DNA from: Rebecca billardiae RCC1528
Taxonomy: Eukaryota > Haptophyta
Assembly (NCBI GenBank): GCA_965240325.2
Contig: OZ251222.1
Coordinates: 1,178,001-1,242,000, forward strand
Length of the DNA: 64,000 nucleotides
Direction: 5' to 3'
Both the position numbers and the translations under genes were made by a program. Shown here piece after piece: positions 9,401 to 19,885 of the stretch; position 1 is the stretch's first letter; every line of letters starts with the position of its first letter. Below the pieces are notes generated by a model. It had not been told where the DNA came from and did not search any database. It saw nothing but the letters and a program-made list of their open reading frames with translations.

Positions 9401-12400
9401 CGCCGCCATCGTGCGCCCCCGCCCGGACTCGCGCCCCGGACTCGGGCGGCCGTCTCGCGTCTCGCGTCTCGCGCGGCCGTCTCGGCCCCGCGCCCCCGCC
9501 CCCTCGGCGCCGGCGCCGCGGCTGCCGGGCCCCGGACTGTCCGGCGGCAGCCGGACGGGCGAGTGCGGCGGCGGGCGGCGGGTGGCGTTGGCGGCGGGCG
9601 CAGGCTGGCGCCACGATGGCGGCGTGCCGCCATCGTGCACCCCCGCCCGGACTCGCGCCCCGGACTCGGGCGGCCGTCTCGCGTCTCGCGTCTCGCGCGG
9701 CCGTCTCGGCCCCGCGCCCCCGCCCCCTCGGCGCCGGCGCCGCGGCTGCCGGGCCCCGGACTGTCCGGCGGCAGCCGGACGGGCGGGTGCGGCGGCGGGT
9801 GGCGTTGGCGGCGGGCGCAGGCTGGCGCCACGATGGCGGCGCGCCGCCATCGTGCGCCTCCGTCCGGACTCGCGCCCCGGACTCGGGCGGCCGTCTCGCG
9901 TCTCGCGTCTCGCGCGGCCGTCTCGGCCCCGCGCCCCCGCCCCCTCGGCGCCGGCGCCGCGGCTGCCGGGCCCCGGACTGTCCGGCGGCAGCCGGACGGA
10001 CGGGTGCGGCGGCGGGTGGCGTTGGCGGCGGGCGCAGGCTGGCGCCACGATGGCGGCGCGCCGCCATCGTGCGCCTCCGCCCGGACTCGCGGCCCGGACT
10101 CGGGCGGCCGTCTCGCGTCTCGCGTCTCGCGCGGCCGTCTCGGCCCCGCGCCCCCGCCCCCTCGGCGCCGGCGCCGCGGCTGCCGGGCCCCGGACTGTCC
10201 GGCGGCAGCCGGACGGACGGGTGCGGCGGCGGGTGGCGTTGGCGGCGGGCGCAGGCTGGCGCCACGATGGCGGCGCGCCGCCATCGTGCGCCTCCGCCCG
10301 GACTCGCGCCCCGGACTCGGGCGGCCGTCTCGCGTCTCGCGTCTCGCGCGGCCGTCTCGGCCCCGCGCCCCCGCCCCCTCGGCGCCGGCGCCGCGGCTGC
10401 CGGGCCCCGGACTGTCCGGCGGCAGCCGGACGGGCGAGTGCGGCGGCGGGCGGCGGGTGGCGTTGGCGGCGGGCGCAGGCTGGCGCCACGATGGCGGCGT
10501 GCCGCCATCGTGCACCCCCGCCCGGACTCGCGCCCCGGACTCGGGCGGCCGTCTCGCGTCTCGCGTCTCGCGCGGCCGTCTCGGCCCCGCGCCCCCGCCC
10601 CCTCGGCGCCGGCGCCGCGGCTGCCGGGCCCCGGACTGTCCGGCGGCAGCCGGACGGGCGGGTGCGGCGGCGGGTGGCGTTGGCGGCGGGCGCAGGCTGG
10701 CGCCACGATGGCGGCGCGCCGCCATCGTGCGCCTCCGCCCGGACTCGCGCCCCGGACTCGGGCGGCCGTCTCGCGTCTCGCGTCTCGCGCGGCCGTCTCG
10801 GCCCCGCGCCCCCGCCCCCTCGGCGCCGGCGCCGCGGCTGCCGGGCCCCGGACTGTCCGGCGGCAGCCGGACGGACGGGTGCGGCGGCGGGTGGCGTTGG
10901 CGGCGGGCGCAGGCTGGCGCCACGATGGCGGCGCGCCGCCATCGTGCGCCTCCGCCCGGACTCGCGGCCCGGACTCGGGCGGCCGTCTCGCGTCTCGCGT
11001 CTCGCGCGGCCGTCTCGGCCCCGCGCCCCCGCCCCCTCGGCGCCGGCGCCGCGGCTGCCGGGCCCCGGACTGTCCGGCGGCAGCCGGACGGACGGGTGCG
11101 GCGGCGGGTGGCGTTGGCGGCGGGCGCAGGCTGGCGCCATGATGGCGGCGCGCCGCCATCGTGCGCCTCCGCCCGGACTCGCGCCCCGGACTCGGGCGGC
11201 CGTCTCGCGTCTCGCGTCTCGCGCGGCCGTCTCGGCCCCGCGCCCCCGCCCCCTCGGCGCCGGCGCCGCGGCTGCCGGGCCCCGGACTGTCCGGCGGCAG
11301 CCGGACGGGCGAGTGCGGCGGCGGGCGGCGGGTGGCGTTGGCGGCGGGCGCAGGCTGGCGCCACGATGGCGGCGTGCCGCCATCGTGCACCCCCGCCCGG
11401 ACTCGCGCCCCGGACTCGGGCGGCCGTCTCGCGTCTCGCGTCTCGCGCGGCCGTCTCGGCCCCGCGCCCCCGCCCCCTCGGCGCCGGCGCCGCGGCTGCC
11501 GGGCCCCGGACTGTCCGGCGGCAGCCGGACGGACGGGTGCGGCGGCGGGTGGCGTTGGCGGCGGGCGCAGGCTGGCGCCACGATGGCGGCGCGCCGCCAT
11601 CGTGCGCCTCCGCCCGGACTCGGGCGGCCGTCTCGCGTCTCGCGTCTCGCGCGGCCGTCTCGGCCCCGCGCCCCCGCCCCCTCGGCGCCGGCGCCGCGGC
11701 TGCCGGGCCCCGGACTGTCCGGCGGCAGCCGGACGGGCGAGTGCGGCGGCGGGCGGCGGGTGGCGTTGGCGGCGGGCGCAGGCTGGCGCCACGATGGCGG
11801 CGCGCCGCCATCGTGCGCCTCCGCCCGGACTCGCGCCCCGGACTCGGGCGGCCGTCTCGCGTCTCGCGTCTCGCGCGGCCGTCTCGGCCCCGCGGCCCGC
11901 GCCCCCGCCCCCTCGGCGCCGGCGCCGCGGCTGCCGGGCCCCGGACTGTCCGGCGGCAGCCGGACGGGCGAGTGCGGCGGCGGGCGGCGGGTGGCGTTGG
12001 CGGCGGGCGCAGGCTGGCGCCACGATGGCGGCGCGCCGCCATCGTGCACCCCCGCCCGGACTCGCGCCCCGGACTCGGGCGGCCGTCTCGGCCCCGCGCC
12101 CCCGCCCCCTCGGCGCCGGCGCCGCGGCTGCCGGGCCCCGGACTGTCCGGCGGCAGCCGGACGGGCGAGTGCGGCGGCGGGCGGCGGGTGGCGTTGGCGG
12201 CGGGCGCAGGCTGGCGCCACGATGGCGGCGTGCCGCCATCGTGCACCCCCGCCCGGACTCGCGCCCCGGACTCGGGCGGCCGTCTCGCGTCTCGCGTCTC
12301 GCGCGGCCGTCTCGGTCCCGCGCCCCCGCCCCTTCGGCGCCGGCGCCGCGGCTGCCGGGCCCCGGACTGTCCGGCGGCAGCCGGACGGGCGAGTGCGGCG

Positions 12401-15040
12401 GCGGGCGGCGGGTGGCGTTGGCGGCGGGCGCAGGCTGGCGCCACGATGGCGGCGTGCCGCCATCGTGCACCCCCGCCCGGACTCGCGCCCCGGACTCGGG
12501 CGGCCGTCTCGCGTCTCGCGTCTCGCGCGGCCGTCTCGGCCCCGCGCCCCCGCCCCCTCGGCGCCGGCGCCGCGGCTGCCGGGCCCCGGACTGTCCGGCG
12601 GCAGCCGGACGGGCGAGTGCGGCGGCGGGTGGCGGGTGGCGTTCGCGGCGGGCGCAGGCTGGCGCCACGATGGCGGCGCGCCGCCATCGTGCACCCCCGC
12701 CCGGACTCGCGCCCCGGACTCGGGCGGCCGTCTCGCGTCTCGCGTCTCGCGCGGCCGTCTCGGCCCCGCGCCCCCGCCCCCTCGGCGCCGGCGCCGCGGC
12801 TGCCGGGCCCCGGACTGTCCGGCGGCAGCCGGACGGGCGAGTGCGGCGGCGGGCGGCGGGTGGCGTTGGCGGCGGGCGCAGGCTGGCGCCACGATGGCGG
12901 CGTGCCGCCATCGTGCACCCCCGCCCGGACTCGCGCCCCGGACTCGGGCGGCCGTCTCGCGTCTCGCGTCTCGCGCGGCCGTCTCGGCCCCGCGCCCCCG
13001 CCCCCTCGGCGCCGGCGCCGCGGCTGCCGGGCCCCGGACTGTCCGGCGGCAGCCGGACGGGCGGGTGCGGCGGCGGGTGGCGTTGGCGGCGGGCGCAGGC
13101 TGGCGCCACGATGGCGGCGCGCCGCCATCGTGCGCCTCCGCCCGGACTCGCGGCCCGGACTCGGGCGGCCGTCTCGCGTCTCGCGTCTCGCGCGGCCGTC
13201 TCGGCCCCGCGCCCCCGCCCCCTCGGCGCCGGCGCCGCGGCTGCCGGGCCCCGGACTGTCCGGCGGCAGCCGGACGGGCGAGTGCGGCGGCGGGCGGCGG
13301 GTGGCGTTGGCGGCGGGCGCAGGCTGGCGCCACGATGGCGGCGTGCCGCCATCGTGCACCCCCGCCCGGACTCGCGCCCCGGACTCGGGCGGCCGTCTCG
13401 CGTCTCGCGTCTCGCGCGGCCGTCTCGGCCCCGCGCCCCCGCCCCCTCGGCGCCGGCGCCGCGGCTGCCGGGCCCCGGACTGTCCGGCGGCAGCCGGACG
13501 GACGGGTGCGGCGGCGGGTGGCGTTGGCGGCGGGCGCAGGCTGGCGCCACGATGGCGGCGCGCCGCCATCGTGCGCCTCCGCCCGGACTCGCGGCCCGGA
13601 CTCGGGCGGCCGTCTCGCGTCTCGCGTCTCGCGCGGCCGTCTCGGCCCCGCGCCCCCGCCCCCTCGGCGCCGGCGCCGCGGCTGCCGGGCCCCGGACTGT
13701 CCGGCGGCAGCCGGACGGGCGAGTGCGGCGGCGGGCGGCGGGTGGCGTTGGCGGCGGGCGCAGGCTGGCGCCACGATGGCGGCGTGCCGCCATCGTGCAC
13801 CCCCGCCCGGACTCGCGCCCCGGACTCGGGCGGCCGTCTCGCGTCTCGCGTCTCGCGCGGCCGTCTCGGCCCCGCGCCCCCGCCCCCTCGGCGCCGGCGC
13901 CGCGGCTGCCGGGCCCCGGACTGTCCGGCGGCAGCCGGACGGACGGGTGCGGCGGCGGGTGGCGTTGGCGGCGGGCGCAGGCTGGCGCCACGATGGCGGC
14001 GCGCCGCCATCGTGCGCCTCCGCCCGGACTCGCGCCCCGGACTCGGGCGGCCGTCTCGCGTCTCGCGTCTCGCGCGGCCGTCTCGGCCCCGCGCCCCCGC
14101 CCCCTCGGCGCCGGCGCCGCGGCTGCCGGGCCCCGGACTGTCCGGCGGCAGCCGGACGGGCGAGTGCGGCGGCGGGTGGCGGGTGGCGTTCGCGGCGGGC
14201 GCAGGCTGGCGCCACGATGGCGGCGCGCCGCCATCGTGCGCCCCCGCCCGGACTCGCGCCCCGGACTCGGGCGGCCGTCTCGCGTCTCGCGTCTCGCGCG
14301 GCCGTCTCGGCCCCGCGCCCCCGCCCCCTCGGCGCCGGCGCCGCGGCTGCCGGGCCCCGGACTGTCCGGCGGCAGCCGGACGGGCGAGTGCGGCGGCGGG
14401 CGGCGGGTGGCGTTGGCGGCGGGCGCAGGCTGGCGCCACGATGGCGGCGCGCCGCCATCGTGCGCCTCCGCCCGGACTCGCGCCCCGGACTCGGGCGGCC
14501 GTCTCGCGTCTCGCGTCTCGCGCGGCCGTCTCGGCCCCGCGGCCCGCGCCCCCGCCCCCTCGGCGCCGGCGCCGCGGCTGCCGGGCCCCGGACTGTCCGG
14601 CGGCAGCCGGACGGGCGAGTGCGGCGGCGGGCGGCGGGTGGCGTTGGCGGCGGGCGCAGGCTGGCGCCACGATGGCGGCGCGCCGCCATCGTGCACCCCC
14701 GCCCGGACTCGCGCCCCGGACTCGGGCGGCCGTCTCGGCCCCGCGCCCCCGCCCCCTCGGCGCCGGCGCCGCGGCTGCCGGGCCCCGGACTGTCCGGCGG
14801 CAGCCGGACGGGCGGGTGCGGCGGCGGGTGGCGTTGGCGGCGGGCGCAGGCTGGCGCCACGATGGCGGCGCGCCGCCATCGTGCGCCTCCGCCCGGACTC
14901 GCGCCCCGGACTCGGGCGGCCGTCTCGCGTCTCGCGTCTCGCGCGGCCGTCTCGGACTCGGCCCCGCGCCCCCGCCCCCTCGGCGCCGGCGCCGCGGCTG
15001 CCGGGCCCCGGACTATCCGGCGGCAGCCGGACCGGCGGGG
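6480..15040. repeat. Megasatellite of ~39 units (~217-225 bp), nearly stop-free in six frames
   Basis: About 39 head-to-tail copies of an extremely GC-rich unit run without interruption. Each unit holds a 26-bp palindrome (CACGATGGCGGC, 2 bp, then its complement), three CGTCTCG/CTCGCGT sub-repeats, a GGCGCCGGCGCC palindrome and a GTCCGGC-GGCA-GCCGGAC hairpin. The first three or four units (6480-7140) are the most diverged; internal units are nearly identical apart from a few indexing variants (GCGAGT versus GGACGGG; CGCGCC versus CGTGCC centre of the palindrome; CGCGCCC versus CGCGGCC). Two units lack the CTCGCGTCTCG block (about 12081 and 14729) and one lacks CGCGCCCCGGACT (about 11611). Five reading frames stay open across the array and the sixth has a single TGA at 11140-11142. 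The translations are Arg/Ala/Pro/Gly-rich with no domain, so this is read as satellite DNA rather than a gene. Confidence 0.93.
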
Positions 15041-15560
15041 GGCTAGTGCTGCCGCGTACGTATAGACAATTGCGCCAGCTGCGCGCGACGGCCGCAGAGG
15101 GCGTTTGCCACCCTCGCCTCTCATTGGCTCTCGGCCCCTGGGGGCTGCCCTCTCATTGGCTCCCGGCGGGGGCCCGGGCCCCTGGCTGCCCCGTGATTGG
15201 CTCCTCCAGGGGGGGTGGCAAATACACGTGTCTCAGGGTGCTCCCTCCCGTCCGCCTGCCACTGCTGCCTCCGTGCAGACAGACCGTGACTGACGTTTGC
15301 GACTGCCCCGGGACTGCGCCCCGTTGCCGTCGGGTGGCGGCCTGTCCCGCCCCGCGCGCCGGCGCCACTACGGCATCTCCGCTCGCGCTGCTCTGCGAGT
15401 GCGGCGCGGTCCGGCTGCACTGCCGAGCTGCTCGGCCAGCGGATCGGGATTCGGGGGCGGCGGAGCGCTGCTTGCGCAGGCGGAGCGCGGCGGCGACCGT
15501 ACTCCTCCAGCGCGGCCGCCCGCACAAGGGGAGGTTCCTTCCAGCCGCGCCCGCGATCGA
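15041..15560. other. GC-rich region right of the megasatellite
   Basis: The array ends in a diverged unit (ACTATCC in place of ACTGTCC) and passes into unique sequence. Apart from the CCAAT-box cluster listed separately, no gene or RNA was recognised. Confidence 0.4.
15121..15205 (-). promoter_or_regulatory. Cluster of three inverted CCAAT boxes
   Basis: ATTGGCT, the complement of AGCCAAT, occurs at 15123, 15155 and 15196. Spacing is 32 and 41 bp, within three similar blocks (TCTCATTGGCTC, TCTCATTGGCTC, CGTGATTGGCTCC). Repeated CCAAT boxes are typical NF-Y targets in eukaryotic promoters. No convincing gene start was found next to them, so the regulated transcript is unknown. Confidence 0.4.
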
Positions 15561-15789
15561 TTCAGCGGCGCGCCGCCGGCAGTGCCGAGCGCGCCCATGA
15601 TCGCAGACCGAGTCCGAGAGCCGCGCGGCCATGTGTGCGCGCAGCTCCGCCGTCTCCTCCTCCGAGAGCATGCCTGCGCGGCGGCGGCGGCGGCGCGGCC
15701 GGTGTGGCGCATGCGCGAGGTGCGTCAACAGTCAGCGCCGTACGGCTAGTCGGCGCGTTACGAATGCCCGTCGCGCGCGCGCGCGCGCT

Positions 15790-16065
15790 GCGCACAGACA
15801 GAGGAGCGACCCCGGCAGCTGCAGGTTGTTGATGAGGGGCCGCCACGCTCATCGTCGCGACGCGGAAGACGATCTTGAGCACCTGGGAGTACCAGCCCGA
15901 CGCGTCCTCGCGCTGCACGAAGATCAGCTTCATCGGTGGCACCACCGCCGCCATCAGTCAGCAGGCCCGTCGTGCACCAGCTTCCGATGTTCATGTCGTG
16001 CGTCCCCAAGCGCATCGGCACGTTCCGCATGCAGAGCCGGTTCGCGTGCGCGTCCAGGAATCAGG
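15790..16065 (-). pseudogene. Possible frame-shifted coding remnant
   Basis: On the minus strand, three adjoining segments in different frames have a protein-like composition unlike the Arg/Ala translations around them. They are LDAHANRLCMRNVPMRLGTH (about 16000-16055), MKLIFVQREDASGWYSQVLK (about 15865-15930) and LINNLQLPGSLLC (about 15800-15840). No family was recognised. Frame changes within 250 bp suggest either a decayed gene or short unresolved introns. This is a weak call based on composition only. Confidence 0.25.
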
Positions 16066-16186
16066 ATTTCTGATCTATCTGGGGTGAGAGCCCGCCGCGG
16101 GGCCGCGCCGCACCGCTCAGCGCACAGTGCCCTTCGGCTCCGCCTCCCACGGGTGGTTGCCCGTCGTCCGCGCGCGCCTATCTATT

Positions 16187-17283
16187 AAGGTTCGGGGGGA
16201 GCCCCGGACTGCAGTCTGAAAGCGGCCCCTTCAACTTTAGTGGGCACGCTGTGGCCGCATGGCGGCCGGCCGCCCGCCGCCCACGTGAACAAAAGTCCGT
16301 GCGCGGGCGTGGTGGGCACGCACGTGTCGATGGCGTAGGGCTGGCAGGTCCGTATATGTCATGGCCATCCCCAGGCGCGTTTGAGACCCCATCCCCGGCG
16401 CCTGAGGCACCACACATGCTGGCGATGACAGATGTCGTGTTCAGCACGGGTTGCTGTGCACGCGCCGGTACGGCGGGGTGGTGCACACGGAGAGAGGGCC
16501 TAGAAAGGGGTGGCGTGCGTTCTCACAGGTCTGGTCTCTACTGACGTCGCCCGGCGCGCGCGTCGTGTGTCCCAGTAGGCTTGGAAGCCTCTTAAACACC
16601 GCTTCTTCCACTATACCACGAACACTCTTGCTTTTAAAACAAACATTACGCAACTGAGAGTTTTGTATGTGGCAGGTGGCGATGGGGCAGAGCCATGGCA
16701 TGAGCTCAATTCCAGGGCGCAAGTAGCCGTCAAGTAGCCGGTTGAGCTGTCAGACTGCCCACGCAGGACACACAAGACCTAATGGGCTCCCTCTCTGCGA
16801 ACTCTTCAGCCTGAAGGCCTCGCTGAGGGTACACGCCCAAGTGGTGCGTGTGTGAACAGTGAGCATGCTTTGACCGTCAGCCAACAAGAAGCACTGAACA
16901 GGCCGCCCATCCTTATGACGCGCGCGCCGGGCGACGTCAGTGGAGACCAGACCTGTGAGAACGCACGCCACCCCTTTCTAGGCCCTCTCTCCGTGTGCAC
17001 CACCCCGCCGTACCGGCGCGTGCACAGCAACCCGTGCTGAACACGACATCTGTCATCGCCAGCATGTGTGGTGCCTCAGGCGCCGGGGATGGGGTCGCAA
17101 ACGCGCCTGGGGATGGCCATGACATATACGGACCTGCCAGCCCTACGCCATCGACACGTGCGTGCCCACCACGCCCGCGCACGGACTTTTGTTCACGTGG
17201 GCGGCGGGCGGCCGGCCGCCATGCGGCCACAGCGTGCCCACTAAAGTTGAAGGGGCAGCTCCCGGACTCGGCCCCCGAACCTT
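16187..17283. mobile_element. 1.1-kb foldback (long inverted repeat) element
   Basis: The arms 16187-16564 and 16917-17283 are reverse complements with only a few differences (for example GTTTGAGACC versus GTTTGCGACC, and an indel near the outer end). They begin with AAGGTTCGGGGG at both outer ends. The 352-bp centre is unrelated to the arms and has no gene. The shape fits a foldback or MITE-type transposon. The flanks (TCTATT on the left, ACTAATC on the right) show no clear target-site duplication, so the family is unassigned. The 97-codon open frames on both arms are the same sequence read twice and are not supported as genes. Confidence 0.75.
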
Positions 17284-17584
17284 ACTAATCTTTCTTCGGC
17301 ATGGGTGCGGTCGCCCGCCTCAAGCAAGGCGGTTGCAGGCTGCGACGTCGCAGTGGCACTCGCGTCAGAGAGCGCGCCGTGTGCCTCCTCGTGATCCCGC
17401 ACCCGTCCGGATCGCCGCACCCCGATCACTCTGAAAGTCTGAAGTTGTTAGTGGCCACTGCTACGCCGTCCACGTATTTGATGGCAATACCGTATGAAAA
17501 CTTACAACAAATCGCAGATTCGTTCACCCAGATATATGATACTGTACTGACAAATGCACGTCCAGCGGTTGTAACTTACTACTC
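17284..17584. other. Intergenic, nothing recognised
   Basis: Sequence between the foldback element and dispersed repeat copy B. No gene or repeat could be supported. Confidence 0.4.
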
Positions 17585-18262
<678 letters not shown>

Positions 18263-19801
18263 TCAGATCGAGCTGGTGCCGCCATGAACGAAGAAGACAC
18301 TGATGCGAGTCGGCGTAACCAGGTCGGGCGGCAGCTCATCGCCCTCCGCCTCCAACTCGGCCAGGTGATAATTTTGGCCGAGCGCGGCCGACGGCGAGCC
18401 GCACGAGAAGGTAAACGAATCGTACTCGCCGTACGCGTCCGTCTTGAACAGCGTGTGCGAGCTGCCGAAAGCGCAGTCCACCACACGCTCGTCTGCGAAT
18501 TCGGCAACGCGCGTGGGGACCGGCACGCGCCTGTAGGCCAATTCCGAGCCCAAGCCCAACTGTCCCCTGTCATTGAGCCCGAATGTGTACACGGTGCCAT
18601 TCTCGCTCAGCACGGCACTGGTGATACTCCCGGCGACAGCGCGCACGGCGCGCACGTTGAGCAGTGCATCGATGCGGGCGGGCTCGAGGATCAGCATGGG
18701 GAGGTGCTGGACATCGCCAAGGCCGAGGCAGCCGGGAGCAGTGGCGCCACATGCGTGCACGTGGCCGGCGGCGTCCACCACCAGGCTGTGAGATCTGCCC
18801 GCGCTCACGTGCACGACCTGCACATGTGCGAGTGCACCGATGCGCGTGGGCGTGGGCTGGTCGAGAGAGTCGCCATGGCCGAGCTGGCCGCTTGAGCCTC
18901 CACCGTACGAGAAGACAGCTCCAGAGACCGAAAGCACAAGCGTGTGCGTGTGCGCCGCTGCGATGGCGCCCGCGCGCACGCCGTCCAGCGCCGCGATGCG
19001 CGTCGGCTCCAATCGAGTCTCGTGGTCGCCGTGGCCGAGATGACCGAAGCCGTTTTCGCCCCAGCTGTATGCACGCCCTGCAGCGGTGAGCGCGAGGCTT
19101 CGGGAGGAAGCGGCTGCGATGCACACCACAGCCTCGCTGGCCATCGCTGCCACACGTTGAAAAGACACTCGCGTGCCGGTGTCCCCTACCCCGAGCTGCC
19201 CAAAAGCGTTCTCGCCGCACGCGTACACGGCGCCGACATCGCTCAGCGCGAGCAGGTGGCGCCACCCGGCGGCCACCGCGCACACGCGCACCGCCGAGAG
19301 CGAGCAGACCTGCGTGAGTACGCCATGCGAGGGACCAGGGCGGGTGCCCAGGGCGGCCAGGAACGTGTACTCGCCCGTTGGGTGCCCGTGGTCGTGCACG
19401 TGCTCCTCGCCGCACGTGTACAGCTTGCCCTCATCGACTAAGGCGCTCATCATCACGTTGGCGAGCTGGCTGCATGCGACGAGGGCGGTGTGAGTGGCTG
19501 CCAGGCGTGACACGCGCTCGCGCATGAAGAGCTCGCCCGTCCATGTGCGCGTGTCCGCGCCTGGCGCCGATGGCAGCGAGCCCGCCCAACTGCGCTGGGC
19601 AGCGCGAGAGCGCAGAACGACTTCAACCACCGAGCGGCTGCCGTCTGGCGTGCCGCAGCGGAAGAGGCGCGAGACGGCGTTGACGCTGGTAAGGTCACGC
19701 AACGGAAGACGCGCGATGATGCGCTCAATCACTTCTGCCGGCATGTCACTCAGCGTGAGGCAAGGCCCTGATTGCAGCGGCCGGGGCTGTGCGGTCGCCA
19801 T
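18263..19801 (-). CDS. F-box protein with RCC1 (beta-propeller) repeats
   Basis: A 512-residue protein from the ATG at 19801. An F-box-like segment near residues 14-50 (LTLSDMPAEVIERIIARLPL) is followed by at least six RCC1-type repeats (about 120-490) with recurring signatures such as CGENAFGQLGVGD, WGENGFGHLGHGD and GLNDRGQLGLG. F-box proteins usually act as substrate adaptors of SCF ubiquitin ligases, and RCC1 repeats form a seven-bladed propeller that binds proteins or chromatin; a substrate-receptor role is therefore inferred. The open frame extends upstream to 20050, but that part overlaps the divergent GTPase gene and codes a low-complexity Val/Leu run, so the downstream ATG is chosen. 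No intron is needed. Only 84 bp separate it from the next start codon. Confidence 0.88.
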   Translation of the reverse strand: MATAQPRPLQSGPCLTLSDMPAEVIERIIARLPLRDLTSVNAVSRLFRCGTPDGSRSVVEVVLRSRAAQRSWAGSLPSAPGADTRTWTGELFMRERVSRLAATHTALVACSQLANVMMSALVDEGKLYTCGEEHVHDHGHPTGEYTFLAALGTRPGPSHGVLTQVCSLSAVRVCAVAAGWRHLLALSDVGAVYACGENAFGQLGVGDTGTRVSFQRVAAMASEAVVCIAAASSRSLALTAAGRAYSWGENGFGHLGHGDHETRLEPTRIAALDGVRAGAIAAAHTHTLVLSVSGAVFSYGGGSSGQLGHGDSLDQPTPTRIGALAHVQVVHVSAGRSHSLVVDAAGHVHACGATAPGCLGLGDVQHLPMLILEPARIDALLNVRAVRAVAGSITSAVLSENGTVYTFGLNDRGQLGLGSELAYRRVPVPTRVAEFADERVVDCAFGSSHTLFKTDAYGEYDSFTFSCGSPSAALGQNYHLAELEAEGDELPPDLVTPTRISVFFVHGGTSSI

Positions 19802-19885
19802 CGTGCATGTCCTCGCAATATTTTGCCAATTTGGCAATTTCCGTTTCGATGGCTTTGGACAGTGCCGCCCGAGCCCGAAAAGGCG
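19802..19885. promoter_or_regulatory. Bidirectional promoter with TTGCCAA palindrome
   Basis: The 84-bp gap between two divergent start codons must hold both 5' leaders. It is AT-richer than the genes. In its middle is a perfect palindrome, TTGCCAA-T-TTGGCAA, at 19823-19837, which also reads as two inverted CCAAT/NF-1-like half sites. Binding is inference. Confidence 0.5.

Noticed and set aside
6215-15124. Giant open frames of 2,700-2,970 codons on both strands
   Set aside because: They overlap each other completely in several frames, have no domains and are pure translations of the tandem satellite.
16251-17230. Two almost identical 97-codon frames on opposite strands
   Set aside because: They are the two arms of the foldback element read outward-to-inward; no domain or independent support.
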